A stretch of 64,000 nucleotides of DNA from Halichondria panicea (GCF_963675165.1 NC_087377.1:16968518-17032517), one strand, 5' to 3'; shown: positions 50,575 to 63,798, counted from the stretch's first letter. The notes: generated by a model from the letters alone, not told the origin. Numbers and translations are program-made.

Positions 50575-52965
50575 TATGTGGACCTCCTTGGAGCACGAGT
50601 GCTACTGCAGTTATACATGGTGGCTGGATGTCCCTCTATATCAGAGACTGTTAACTCTCTTTCCTGATGTCATGGTGTTGTGATGATGCAAAAGGTGTAA
50701 GCGGCTCAACTTTAAATCATAAGGGTTGATGTACAAACAGACAGTGGAAGCCTTACTCTCAACTCTTCACAAGTGCAGTGCAGTTTATTTTTCCCCTCAA
50801 TCATCACAACACTGATGTATATACTAGCATTGGTGAATGTGCTATTTGGCTGGTTATTAATCTCCTTGTGGAGGAAATGCAAGTGCCCTGTGAAGAAACC
50901 TTTTACAGTAGCTTTCTCAACTGAAGGCAGAGCCTCTAAAATCGGCTCCCTCTCTGACTACACAAGACTGTGGTGATCTGAATGATCCACAGAGGAGAAC
51001 ACTATCATGAGGTGGGTATAAAGTATATTATGTGTGTACAGTATCATCGACTCTCGCTATTCTGGCTCTCTGAAGTACGGCCACCTCAATATACCCGCCA
51101 TTTGGTTTGGCACGGATTGCTAGCTATAGTTGTTTATACCACACACTTGCCTTGAAATGTATACCTGCCAGTTCTGGCTGCCCCTAACTATATGTGATAT
51201 ATACGTTTTTATTTTTATTACGGCCGGATGTGACGTTTTGGGTGTAGTTTGGCAGACAAGAGCATTATCTTTGCACCGCAAAATCATGCAGTCATTAGAT
51301 TCGAGGTAGGGTCGTTTTAGCCGCGGCTATTTTCTGAAATGTGGCTACCTCGCTATTCTTGCCAAGCTCCACTGTCTAAGTGTGGCTGGATTAACAATGT
51401 ATGTGCATGGTATTGCATGCATGTGTGTGTGCAAATTAATAAAGTGTGTTTTATCGTTGTGTTTTCCATTCAGGTTTTTGAGTTGATTGAATCATAGATT
51501 GAAGAGTTAGAGGGATAGGAAGCGGAGTGGTGCACGTGATGATTTTACATTGAATCTGCAGTGGAGCCTCGAAAATTATCCGCGTTACTCCCTATGAATG
51601 AGGCTATTAAGCACATTTTTGCCGGGTAACTCCCAAAGCTGTGTTTCCCCGAGAAATCATCTCTTTCAGCAACTTATAACACGCCTAGTCCATGAGCCAC
51701 ATGTAGTACTTGCTAATGACTGACCACACCCAGTAAAAAGAGACTTTCCAATAAAGTTATATATGTTCCCAAGGCTGTTTTAGAGCTATTGGAACATGTA
51801 ACGTGTAAGCGTGCTGGTTATGACTACTACAATAGGTATAGACCTTGAAATATAAGTGAGTTGCACGGACTAAGCACAGTTACTTGTAGTTTATTATGCA
51901 CTGCATGGGTGTAGAAATAGATATTGTTGTGGTGGCCTCGATTAAACTGCAGCGTATATAGCGCAGATGTTACTCGAGATACCAACCGTTTCCTATCCCT
52001 ATAACTCTTCAATCTATGATTGAATTAAGCTGTTGAGATGCATGGTAGTGCATGTGCGGCCATTTATAATAATAATGCTGTATCCAGCGTGAGTTTTTAA
52101 GCCTTGGCTATTTTCTGAAATAGCAGCTTGCCTGATATAGAGTGGACATGGTCACTATAGGTAAATTGTTGTGTTAAGATCTGTACGCTTATATATAATT
52201 ATAATTATGCTTCGATCAAGTCCAGCTCATGCAGTAACGATTGGTCTATAGATACAATAATTATATTTAATCTGCTATAATTTATTTATACCTTTTACAG
52301 GAAGCTAGAATTATATTAGCTGTTCCTGGTATAACTGCATTGATCACCTAAAAAAAGCTTGCTGAATGGAACCTCATGCACAGACTGTCAGAGCTCACTT
52401 CACTTTGCATGGTCCAGTGATAGCTATGCATACACGAGCTGATAGCACCAGATTCTGTGATGGCAGTCCTAAATTTAACTTGGCCATTTTGGTCCACTGC
52501 GCATGCACTGTGTAAAAGCTCATAGCCATGGCAGCAGAACCTAATTTCATATACGCACCAGATTCTAAATTGAAGTTGGCCACTTTGGTCCACTGATCCA
52601 TCAGCAATTATGTATACCAGGTCTAAGATTTGTTGATTCACCTTATAGCTGCTACAATACCATGCATATGCACCCTCAATAGCCTTCACTCCTTATCCAA
52701 TATGCAACAAGTATCCAATATGAATGGAAGTGTTAGAACTAACGGTTCTTAAGAATTCCAGGTAATAAAGATAGAGAAAGAAAGCAAAGCAAATCTGAGT
52801 ACCTGAGTTTCTTTAAAGTGGTTTGTCAGATATTATGATACTGTTGCAATTGGTGTATAGGACACTACCAACAAGAAACGATAATCTGTCGTTTAATGCA
52901 ATTATATATATACACAAGGATAATAATAATCGGCAACTACTAAAGCCGCTATATATAGAAATCCT
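50573..52965. other. No supported gene; one inverted-repeat element
   Basis: Short open frames here lack motifs and splice signals. An inverted pair of about 40 bases (TTGATTGAATCATAGATTGA at 51,483 and its complement ending near 52,026) suggests a MITE of about 540 bases. A duplicated segment containing TTGGCCATTTTGGTCCACTG lies near 52,480 and 52,575. Confidence 0.5.
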
Positions 52966-53449
52966 GGTAAGACTGCAATGTTATGCTATATTTTTAGCTC
53001 ATAAAATTAATGTTCACTCTGGAATAATAAACTGTATATAGTAACTGAACTCTAAACTCGTTGAACCTATTTACTTATAAATCTTATAAATTATTATTAT
53101 GTATATTTTATCCTCACGTGATTTTTGTGTTTATGCCATGCTAGCCTCGTTGTTTGCCTAACTGTTATAAAAGCGAAAACTCGGCCTGGGATCGAGGCTA
53201 ATGCCATGGTAAGACTGCAATGTTATATATTTTTAGCTCATAAAATTAATGTTCACTCTGGAATAATAAACTGTATATAGTAACTGAACTCTAAACTCAT
53301 TGAACCTATTTACTTATAAATCTTATAAATTATTATTATGTATATTTTATCCTCACGTGATTTTTGTGTTTATGCCATGCTAGCCTTGTTGTTCGCCTAA
53401 CTGTTATAAAAGCGAAAACTCGGCCTGGGATCGAGGCTATAATGCCATG
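52966..53449. repeat. 242-base direct tandem duplication
   Basis: GGTAAGACTGCAATGTTAT starts both units (52966 and 53208). They differ at only a few bases. Each ends with AAAACTCGGCCTGGGATCGA, a motif dispersed elsewhere in the window (54,672; complement at 28,020 and 63,110). Confidence 0.93.
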
Positions 53450-53601
53450 CATGTGTTTTCTGAAATAAGATTTAATTTGTCACTGGTGTCTCAGAACTAA
53501 CTATGGTCCTATATAGTTGTCAGCGCATGCTTAAAATTTTCATTGTATTTGTGTCGGCTAATTAACCAATAATACATTGTATTATAGAAAATTCACAGAT
53601 A

Positions 53602-53780
53602 CCGTATGCCGGTGGAAAATTTCGAGGTGTTTTTTAATTTCGCGTTTTTTGTGGGTGGCTGCATGCAGAACACGAAAATTAGAACCCGTGGAAGGCTTCA
53701 TATGCGCATGCAAGATAGGTGCCACAACACCCTACTACCCGCGAAATGTTCTAAATATTGAAAATTTTCCACCCGTATGG
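53602..53780. mobile_element. MITE with CCGTATGCCGG end at a TA site
   Basis: Left CCGTATGCCGGTGGAAAATTT and right complement of CCATACGGGTGGAAAATTTT, with TA on both sides. Related to the 39,108 and 39,989 elements by its first bases only. Confidence 0.75.
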
Positions 53781-53799
53781 TACATATAGTATACACATT

Positions 53800-56650
53800 A
53801 TAGAGAGCTGCTTCACAAGGAGAGTTGCCATGCAGTTGTGCTGCAGCATGATTATAGTGACCCAGCTAGGGCATGTAACTTCATGGATGATGATTGAATG
53901 CCTCAAATTATGAAGGTTTAGCAGGCTGCTGGACCTCTCTGATATTCTAGACCTCTATTTGTAACTCATAATTTATGTTTGAGAAAGGTAGATTCTCTTC
54001 ATGGCTCTGAGCTGCCAGAAACAACACTCGAATGAACAGGTATACATATACACTCCAGTCCTGTGAGTATAGGAAAGATTACCAAAGACAAAAAGAGGGT
54101 TTCAACCTTACCTCACACTATCCAGTCTCCTCCCTTAGTAGAAAAGAGGAGCACTGTTGGGATAGCTGGATATTATCATTGCTCTTGTGCAGAGAAGTAT
54201 AGACATTCTATAATAATATATGTGTACATGCGATGTAAATTAAATGTGTCGTATTAAACAGGTCATTGTCAATCCCCCTGATGATGGCACCACCAAGTCC
54301 TCTAGCTCACATGCACTCTTCACTTCATCCACCATAAGATAATTATACCAATGATGGATCTAGATCTTTCCAAACAAAAATGACTTGATATGATAGAACC
54401 ACACAACAAATCTGACCTTGACGAGCTTTAATTGTCAAGATTTGTAGCCTCCTCACTTGTTCTTCTGTCTTCAGAATAATGTTTTCTAAATAATTAAGAG
54501 CCATTCCAATCGATTAATGATAAACGGGATACTGACTGCTAGTACGATAGTACACGAATATAAATGTGAACAAAAATATCCATTAGTCTAATTTTTAATC
54601 TACTTGAATGACTGGCGCATGCATGCGCAGACAACTAGTGCAGGCCTATAGTTGTTCACCTAAACGTTATAAAAGCGAAAACTCGGCCTGGGATCGAGGC
54701 TAGCTATAATATAAAGCTACGACAATTCAGATGTAGATTAAATTTGGAATGTACCTTGCCATGTCTTGAACATGCACACGCATACATTGCATGCAAAAAT
54801 AGTTTTTTTATGCATGAGTCTAATCTATAGCTACACAATTGTATTGGCCGCATCTCCTTTAACACGCAGGAAGAAACATCAATGATCATTAACTCTATCT
54901 GCTGCCATTGACTATAAGTTGGACTTACTATTCCTCACGAATACTAAACTATTAATTTTTATCTTTACACTATATACTTGTAATAGTTTATACACTTGTA
55001 CACCTATCCCTGGTGGTGTGTTAATTGTTATTATTGTTGTAACATGCATGATATTACTACATGTTTTACTTCATTGAAAGATATTTTCCCCGCCTATATA
55101 GCATGCAGTATGCAAGGATATCGGGTACACTTACCAGTACTATAGGTTTTGCGTTATTGTTGAGAATTGATTATTTAATAAACTGATTAAATTTGCTGAT
55201 TATATAAGCATGTACCGCGAACATTTATATGCAAGATTAACGCATGCATGCATGTATGCTGCAGAAAGGCTGCGCTATTCTGCGAAAATTAAATCTGCGA
55301 AAACCTTTTTATTAAACAGTCATCGTGCGAAGTTTATGTATACCCACTATATACAATGCTCGTAAAAAATTCATTTTTGGTACATGTATATTGAACTGTA
55401 ATATGCATGCTAGCTATTCTTTTATGCTCAAGTTAACAGCCTATATTATAATTGCCTCCAAAACACGGCATATAGGCCCCATGTCGTTGCACAAGTAACA
55501 CAAACTAATAATGGCCATAATTTATGCATATGACCTCTATCTATTAATTCTACAATATATAGGAGATAATATTACCTACCATGCAGTACTTCCGGGCCTA
55601 CAAAATATGTTTATACTATAATTATGACTCGTATATTGACCTGTACGTATTTCAAAACCTCCCTATTATTCTAGCTCATAAATGTAATAAAAGTGCCTAT
55701 TATCAGTGCAATCTGTTGAAGGTGTACATGCATGTGCTCCATTTATAGGATGCTTATATACGGTCTCACCAAAGAAAGTTTGGCATTATCAAACTGCCCG
55801 TGTTGGTGAATCCTGCTGAGGAGCGTGTTGGTGGCTATCTTGTAGATATTGATTGGCAATATGTCGACTAATCTGCTTCAGCGATTTCTTCACTTCACAA
55901 CTGGGAGCAGTGTATTGTCTGTCAGCAGTATCATCGTACAATTCAATCGTCTGAGTGGGCCAGGAGGCCCTGTGCGCACAACACATGTGATGCTTTGCTA
56001 AAGCTACCAATCTCGTATGCCAATTATAGCGAATTTCACGGAAAGTGGATGGCAATCCTCAACGACAATGACCTTTGTTGCATGGGTAATGAACTGTTTG
56101 TAACTTCTTTCTGAATGGACCATGAACTTCTTAATTAAGTATCGTCATTATCATTATGTTACTATTCCCTGAATGGACCTTGAACTTCTTAAGTTTAATT
56201 ATTTGTGCTGATCACGTCATAATTGTTTTGGCTATATACACAGTAAAAACAGATAATTATGTTATAATAACATAAAACATCTCAAATAAAATGCATCATT
56301 TGAAATTATTTTAATGTAGAAATGACATAAATTTCTGTCATTTTAACACTAAAATACGATGATGCATCCCATATAACATATGTGTTTTTGCTGTGCTATA
56401 CTTAGCTTACTCTCAGTGTCATCCTTCATTTCAATCAATCACCTTCATGGATGTTCATAATAATTATATGATTATCGTCAATTCTAACAATAACTCCCTT
56501 TCATTATATAGGTAGTATTGTTTTGGCTTATAGCTATGTACTGCATGCATACTCTCATTAATCATTTTTCATGTTGATAATTATGAGCTTTGTTTACTGA
56601 GCATCACAATGGCATGCATCAAAATAATAATTATGTAAGAATAACATCAA
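53800..56650. other. AT-rich stretch without a supported gene
   Basis: I see no family match. A minus-strand frame of 88 codons at 55,789-56,055 has no recognisable motif. A 22-base segment (CTGAATGGACC then TGAACTTCTTAA) is repeated at 56,114 and 56,171. On the putative transposon map this is downstream of the integrase. Confidence 0.5.
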
Positions 56651-56673
56651 AATTGAGTCATCATGGTCATGTT

Positions 56674-59600
56674 TTATACCGTAATCGTTGACATAAACTG
56701 CAAAACTTGTTCATACAAATCAATGCCAAACTCATCAGAAGGTGCTAACGGATTAACAGCTTGCTGTAGGAGAGCAAAATTCTCTGAACTTAGCCTTATT
56801 GGCACCTCAGGCACAACTATAGAACGTCCCTGAGACGGGATGGGGCCTTCCATATCAATTCCATATTCTTCCTCCACATTCTCAAAAAAATCCAAAGCTG
56901 CGAGTCGTGCTGCAAAAGTAGTGCCCCTGTTGTAAACAACTGGTGTGGAGACTTACGGTGTGCAGTTTGGATTGAGTGATGGTTCCATCCACCAATGAAC
57001 AGTGCAAGTGCCTGATTAATACGTGGAATGAACACATAATGAAGGGAATACAGATGCGTCTCATTCAAACAGTCTAATAGATCCACTTGTTCCATAAAGT
57101 AAAACAGCTTGTAAAAGAGAATAGTCACAGCGGTGCATGTCCCTCCATATAGTCGCTCTATGCGTTGATTATGGACCGAGGCTCCTACAATCACACTCCT
57201 CATATCATGTCCTAACATGTGACGTGCGACCAATACATTTTCCCCACCTTGGTCCATTCTTATAATTATACGAGATGGCAGCTGATGCTTTTGAACTGCA
57301 CACAAAAATAATTCGTACACGGTTGACGATTTATTATTGCCACAACACTTCAAGAAAGTCACCAGCCTACTGCAGCCGTCAATGCAGCCACGAGTGACGA
57401 TTCTCCATCTAATAAGCTTATGATGTGAATCTGAAACAAGATAATTCAACCATAATTAATTTTAATGTGATGAAAATTAGTCAATACTATAATGAAAGCA
57501 CCGCAGGTGCTGACGCCTCGATGGAGATGCCAAAGCTACATAACATAAAGCTACTAATAGCTTTTATACACATGATAAACATTTTTGATTTTGCTGCATG
57601 CAAACTTAGAGTGGGTAATGATTGACCATGATTATTTAAACAATAAAACAATCGATGCCAAAAGTTCAAGTCTAAAATTAATGGCTGCATCAGCAGAGCC
57701 TTGCAGCTCTCTTCTCACTCTTGTAATGCAGCTACCAATAGCTAGCATTCTAGTGCAGAGCTAACTACTAAGTAGAGTAGCAACACTCGGTAAATAAGTT
57801 TGGCTACGTGCCCGGCTTCTGAAAAGACTGCAATGGCATTCCAAGTAAGCAAAACTAGGCGTAACTCGAGAACGAAGCATTATTTTGCAAATCCACGAAT
57901 TAAAATCCAAGTAAACATGACTATAGAAGCCTATAGAAACTCTTACTTGCACTTGATTGCAGTCTACACACACATAGACACACAAACGTATACCTCGCTT
58001 GCGCATGCGCACCGAGGCATAATAATGGTCTAACTGGTTTGGGTTTACGGGGCTGCCCAGGGTAATTAAAAGCGTATCACATACGGATCAGTAATTGCAC
58101 AGGATTCAAACAACAGCTGCGGCTAAAAATATTATTAAAATTGCTGAGAACGGCATCATAAACGATTAGGTTACTCGTATAAGGGATTAAGAACACTCAT
58201 AACAAACACAGGCAAGGGCCAATTAGAAGCCTTGCCATTGCTTGTTACTCGTACTACTTGATCAGAGGCTGCAGCTATATACGATATTTTGCTAGCAATT
58301 AGAATTCGAGAGACCAGAAAGGTGTTCATTTACGTCTACTAACGCTCCAGTAAAATGAGACCGCTTCCTTTTTTGCCTTTGGAAAGGGCTACTTTTAACC
58401 GTGCGTAAAGAATCTCACGCACGGAATAACTCTTCTTTGATAAGAATACACAAGTCACAAATTAATACTCGCGCTTATTTATTAATGTTACCATGCAGAC
58501 TCAATTACAAACACATCTATGGCTGCTTGTCGCGGCTAAATGTTTGGCATCCATCCACGCATTATGTAATTTGTGGTTAGTTCTACGCTGGGACAACTCT
58601 TTGATAAGTAGCATACCAGTTCAACAGGAAGTGGTTTAGCAGGTAAGTTCTTTTCACCTGCACAAACTCAAAGTCTACCATGTGAAAGTCTACACTAAAA
58701 AGCTGCTACTTAGCTAGCAGCTACTGTAGATACCAGTATCAATATGACTCAGAGGTGATTACGGTTAAAGTTTATTGAGGCTACTATTTGAGAGCGGCTT
58801 TTATCGCACTGAAGATGGGGATTAATTTTAGAGGCTACTACTATTTGAGTGTGGGCTTTATACAAGGGCAGATTTTGACGAATATCAAAAGGATGATACC
58901 GTATATTTATTCGATCTAAGGTGACACTTTTAAAGCCTAATTTTGGAGGTTGAAAAATTATGTTGAAGTCTTGGTGTTGCATATTTGATCGTTGTTTCTC
59001 TATAGAGGCTATATAGTTTGACCTCTATTTAGAATGTGACATACAAAAATATTGTTAACACAGCAGTCGCTACAGTATAGCCGGACCACGAATATTTTAC
59101 CCAGCGACCTTGACTACCTTTACCTGCAGTGCAAGCAGAAAATAAGATCCACGAATGGACTTCCTCCCGCTCCCCCCCTAAACATCTGCATTCAGGAATA
59201 TGGAAAGGCAATCTCAAAACCCACTAGAATTTATCCTAGATCGACCTTCGAATGAACACCAGTCATGTCTCTGTTATTAATTATTAAACAGGGTGTTGAA
59301 ATAATTATGGTGACTTTTAGACCCCCCTTATTTCCACTCGCTACTTCAAAGTCCTGTAAATGACACCCTGCTGACTAAATAACCCGAAATAACCTGCTAT
59401 ACAGTACTTTTAGAGGTTACAAAATTGCATATTATGGAGGGCCGTGCATGTCCCATATTTGGAGGGCTGCTTTACATGGATACCTTTAGCTATTTTCCAA
59501 CAATCAACATCAAGCTTTTGGGAGACTTAAAGAAGGCCTGTAAGGCCTTAAAGTTATTGCGGGGGACAAGATAATCCCTCTTTCCTATTTTTCCTATAAT

Positions 59601-60464
59601 TATATCTACATGTATATGGTTCCAGTTTTCAATATGCATTTACAAAAACTTGTACAAATAATAATTATACCCACCAATATGCCAGAGGGAGTTTGGACCA
59701 GCAACTGAGTAAGGCTGTCGTCGACTAAGACCACCCATCAATCTTGAAGCTGCACTTAATGGGTCAGATGACCTTAGAGAACATCGGACTCTATCCCTTG
59801 ACATTAATCCCATTCTTCTCAGCCTTCCACATACCATCATAATGACTCTTAACGTCGGGGATTCTGAATGAATTTCCTTGACAATTCTGTTGAGCTCATC
59901 ATTTGATAAAGTTGTTGCAGAGTCATCCAGCAATTCAAACTCAACTCGTCTTCTGTATACACTAGTAAAACATGTATTACTTATGTTTATCAGTCAAAAA
60001 CTTAATTATATATGGTCATACAAGACACACCCAGCAGGGCCGCAATTTCAGTCCAGTTAAAATTTAGTGATGATAGGTACACTAGTTGTTCCTTTTCAAT
60101 TTCAAACTTAGGTCTTCCTCTTCCCAAGATTCTTCTAGCAGCTTGATACTGGAATTTGCTGGTTTCTACATCCAACATCTCTTCATATTGCACCCACTGT
60201 CTGTGTACACTTCTCAGGCACTCTAGTAGATGAACCAAATTCGATTGATTACTAGCTCATCTTCTTCTCCAACTTCAGAACCCCCTTGCAGCATTTGATC
60301 AGATAGTTGCATGCAAGTACTCAGACAAACTTCTAGTCTTGACAAAACATAGTCACAAAATTCTCGATTCGCTATTCATGTTGATGTTCTGTGTTCTCTA
60401 GGAATCTACTGACATCAATAAAGTATTGACTCCATGCTCCAAACAATTCATCCTGCTCAGCCAT
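56674..60464 (-). CDS. DDE integrase-type transposase gene, N-terminus decayed
   Basis: The minus-strand family resembles the animal integrase-core proteins with a GRP-(K/R)-FEI N-terminal HTH. N-terminal pieces in three frames run from an ATG at 60464 ([14 protein letters not shown]) to [16 protein letters not shown] and [16 protein letters not shown] near 60,015. The middle exon (about 59,960-59,672) reads [14 protein letters not shown] to NSLWHI. After a 2.2 kb intron, the exon from 57,430 reads [46 protein letters not shown] and [12 protein letters not shown]. The last part is [17 protein letters not shown], ending at 56,674. The first catalytic Asp is split by the intron (G|AT); the second Asp (MDQGGEN) and the Glu (RIER) are visible. 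Frameshifts in the N-terminal third suggest it is no longer functional. Confidence 0.72.
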
Positions 60465-60532
60465 TCTAGCTAGCTAGCTTGTTATGAAAGCTAAGGCAGC
60501 AAGGTTGCTTATGCGCATGCGCATATGAAAAG

Positions 60533-60640
60533 GTTATAAGGTCACGTACGTCATGCTATAAGGTTACGTACGCCACGTTATAAGGTCACGTACGTCATGC
60601 TGTATGCCACGTTATAAGGTCACGTACGTCATGTTATAAC
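60533..60640. repeat. Tandem TTATAAGGTCACGTACGTCATG units
   Basis: Four degenerate units of about 22 bases, each with the core GTCACGTACGTCATG, lie just inside the right TIR and upstream of the integrase start. They are likely subterminal binding sites or promoter elements. Confidence 0.8.
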
Positions 60641-60800
60641 ATTCAAACGTCATAACGCCATCATTTCTTTATGTTACAAACCGCTTGCCATAAGCCCGAC
60701 CGTCCCTAACGAGGTTTCAAACCTACGTCAGGATCAGAGGAGGCTGGAACCACTTGACCTTAGCTAATTAAGGTCACTAATTGGATTTATCCAAACTTCT

Positions 60801-61098
60801 CTTGCAGACTACTTCAAGCCTAGTTTTTAGTGTCTATCAGTTTAAAACGTTATTTTTCAGGGGGGGTCAAATTTTATTTTCGCCAATTTGGCTCAGAAGC
60901 AGAGATACAATCAAAAGTATTGCTCTTGCACTAGCCTCGATAGCAGGAGCGGTTTGTTCTCTAGGTCACTGCATAGCGGGCTTTGAGACTTGTATTTCTG
61001 CTTCTGAGCAAAATTGGTGAAAGTAAATTTGACCCCCCCTGAAAAATAACGTTTTAAACTGATAGACACTAAAAACTAGGCTTGAAGTAGTCTGCAAG
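60801..61098. mobile_element. MITE with ~105-base inverted ends
   Basis: CTTGCAGACTACTTCAAGCC and onward is repeated in inverse at 61,098. The arms include TTAGTGTCTATCAGTTTAAA and a CCCCCC/GGGGGG stretch. The central 90 bases are unique. Confidence 0.9.
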
Positions 61099-61099
61099 T

Positions 61100-63100
61100 A
61101 GCCTCTATCCCAGCACCTCTCACTAGAGGGCCTGGTAACCACTGTTTGCGCGTGGGTGGATTCAATAGTAAATTTGTTAGTAAAACTCTTTGTAATTTAT
61201 CAATTAACCTTTTGTACTATGGTCACCCACGTGGTTGATTAAACTATTTAGTGTCAAGAGAGAGAAATCAAACCCATCAAGGATACTAGCAGTCAAACCG
61301 CAATGGTTCCAGCGCATGCTCCTACGTGGAGTTTTATTTTCTCATGAATATATTAATGAGCTATTCGCAATTGCTTGCGCAAAAGTAGCATTTTTTTTAT
61401 AACCCTCTTCCCTTTGCAGTTTGTTTCCTGCTTCCTGCACCAATCGATTACACATGGCAGGAACTAAATATAGCCACAAAGCAGTCACGTGGCTTAGAAA
61501 CTTCAACACAAACAAATTTAGACAAATTTACATGCCACAGCAAACTGAACTGACAAATTGTTGCAAAAGTATATAAGATGAATTTGAACATGTTCAGTGC
61601 TATCTTATAGGATTGTTGAACATTTATATGTAATTGTTTTTCGTGTCGATCCATTGAGAGTCGAGAAATGCATCGTTGAAAATGCTGTATAAAAAACCAC
61701 AAAATAGTACTAGTTGGAGAGATGTGAGCACACAATAAGCCACATTTTGTGTATTACATCCAACAGATGTCCTCCTCAATACATTCTAAGCATCGTCCAA
61801 ATCAGTCGTACTTGTATTCTGTGGTACGAAAAATATGCTATTATTACAGGTCAAATATTTTTTAATCAGGAATTGCCTAAACAGACCACTGTATATGCTT
61901 ACCCCACTGTAGAGAAGCTCAGCTAACCTACCCAGCTTATTTAGTATACCTAGCAAGTGAAATAAACCTGTAATGTTACTCATAAATTATTCCTGAACAT
62001 CCAACATTAACGAGCAACAGGTTAATTAATCTCACCGTTATTTGCCACGTAACAGCGAGTTTTTAAATGTTAGCAGCAGTGGGATACAGCCATTATTACT
62101 GTGGCTGTGGACCAGGGTGTACTTCTGGTCCATTTGCAGAGAGATTGCTGAAACGAAAGAGCCGGAAATTGAATTGGACTCAGACAGTGAAGACCAGTGA
62201 CAGTGACAAGGAGAATATAGAGACAAAAGTCATCAATGGCCTGGAGTAAAAGACGAATTGATAGATATGCAAACATGACTGAACATTTAACCATAGATAG
62301 TGTTTTAACTATGCTCTTTGTATTGTTTACACACTATTTATGATATATTCACATGTAGTGCCATCTACAAAAGTCAACTGACAAATTGTTGCAAAGAGAA
62401 TACACTTACAAAACTCTGCATACACTTAGCTTAATAACATTGGAACAGACTTATATAGTTAGAAGTTGTGTCCCACCCGTAACAGACTAGCTACTCCATG
62501 TAAAAGCCCAAAATCATGTTTACAGGAATGGCAATTTTGGCTACATTACTCAACAAAACTTGCTTCAACTTGAAGTATACGCCTAATTTCAAACATATAC
62601 TACAAAACCAACTTCTGTACTTACCTTCTGAGCTTTGAACAGCTTCTAACAGTGGTCTGGGTCTATGCTACACAGCTCTAACTACAGGCAGCTACTCACA
62701 CAATGGCACCAGCTATTTGCTTCCGGACACTCCCACTTCCTGGAAAATAAACTTCTCGCATTTATTCCAGTTGCTGTTCGACTGCTAGTACCTAGCTAGC
62801 TATGAGATGTTCATCTAGCCTTGTTTTTGAAGCTTGATCTTGGCATCTTCAAACATACTATACTATCTACGAGGGGTCCGACACTCTGTGAAATCTTGTA
62901 CACCTACTTTTGAAATCTTTTGAAATCTCATAAAATCTCATGAAATCCCGAAATCTTGAAATCTCTGAAATCCCACCTTTGACCTCATTTTCCGTAATCT
63001 TATTGTAATCTCAGTGTCATGCTTGACTAGATGGGCGTGGCCTGCCTACAAAAAGGGGACGGGCACGCCCATCTATGCCTTCATGACCGAGGTGCATGAC
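61100..63100. other. No firmly supported gene
   Basis: A plus-strand frame at 62,067-62,249 ends ERLLKRKSRKLNWTQT...KENIETKVINGLE and could be a last exon, but nothing nearby confirms it. At 62,905-62,975 GAAATCT-type units are repeated about eight times. CCCACGTGGTTG at 61,226 contains another E-box. Confidence 0.4.
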
Positions 63101-63114
63101 TAACTATAGCCTCG

Positions 63115-63287
63115 ATCCCAGGCCGATCCGTCTCTAATTGAACGCTAGGTCGCCTCGAGGAGGCGACCTAGCGTTCAATTAGAGACGGATCGGCCTGGGA
63201 TGGAGCCTTGAGCTGAGAAGGAGGCTAGCCTTACAGTAGCCTTGACCCCAGGCCGATCTGTCTCCAATTGAACGCTAGGTCGCCTAC
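63115..63287. repeat. 42-base-arm palindrome plus a third direct copy
   Basis: Arm 63115-63156 (ATCCCAGGCCGATCCGTCTC and onward to GGTCGCCTC) pairs perfectly with 63160-63201 across a 3-base loop. A slightly diverged copy of the left arm lies at 63,237-63,287. The outer motif CCTCGATCCCAGGCC is dispersed in the window. Confidence 0.93.
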
Positions 63288-63339
63288 TAGGCCTGGTATT
63301 GATTGTATTTGGGCGTGATCTGGGCGTGGTTTTTTAATA

Positions 63340-63798
63340 CATTGACTTGTGGTACAACAAAAAATGAATCCTCCAACAGTGGTCTTCAACAACAGCCTCT
63401 GGGGCAGTATACAGCAGGAAATACTTCCCAGAAGACACTTCTTTGGCAGTGGCAACCAAATCTTTGTCAATTCCTTTATTGCTACTGAGGATGGCAGCAG
63501 AAACACCTCTATTGTTTAGACTCCTGATCTGGTCAATCGTGAGTCTCATGATGAGAGATACAAGGGAAGAGACAATTAACAAGAACAACACTTTTGTCAA
63601 CAGGAGGAGCCTTGGTCCTACCTAGCTTGTAGTCCATTAAAAAGGGTAGCAACTGATATAGCAGAGAGACTTGCCATACCCCGTTGGGAACCAGATAAAC
63701 ACGTCCTTTCCCTCAAACAGGAGCTTGAGAGCCTGGGCCTGTTCTGCCATGAGAGTGAGGCCATCTTGCTTCAAACAAGACAACGCGTTGCATGCCAT
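63340..63798 (-). pseudogene. RecQ-type DNA helicase fragment, frameshifted
   Basis: On the minus strand from ATG at 63798: QAQALKLLFEGKDVFIWFPT then GYGKSLCY (Walker A), a frame change, KSVVLVN, another frame change, then QIRSLNNRGVSAAILSSNKG and FLLYTAPEAV. This is the first part of a RecQ helicase core (motifs 0, I and Ia). The DEAH box and everything after are missing. At least two frameshifts separate the pieces, so it is a degraded copy. Such helicase copies are common in invertebrate repeats. Confidence 0.75.

Larger units (their letters stand above)
48461..60692. mobile_element. Candidate 12.2 kb DNA transposon bounded by 24-base TIRs
   Basis: TATGGCAAGCGGTTTGTAAC plus ATAA at 48461-48484 is perfectly complemented at 60669-60692. 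TTATGACGTT recurs just inside each end (48491-48500; complement 60647-60656). Both subterminal zones are rich in ACGTCA/TGACGT motifs. An integrase gene lies against the right end and reads inward. The only direct repeat at the borders is TA if the TIR begins TGGCAAG. The retroelement ORF, poly(A) and MITE inside would be later insertions. Confidence 0.55.

Noticed and set aside
50392..50667. Open frame across the A43 tract
   Set aside because: A poly-lysine translation of a retroelement tail.
59660..59700. Loss of the first catalytic Asp of the integrase (WHIGG)
   Set aside because: The Gly is intronic reading; splicing at G|GTGGGT restores the Asp codon.
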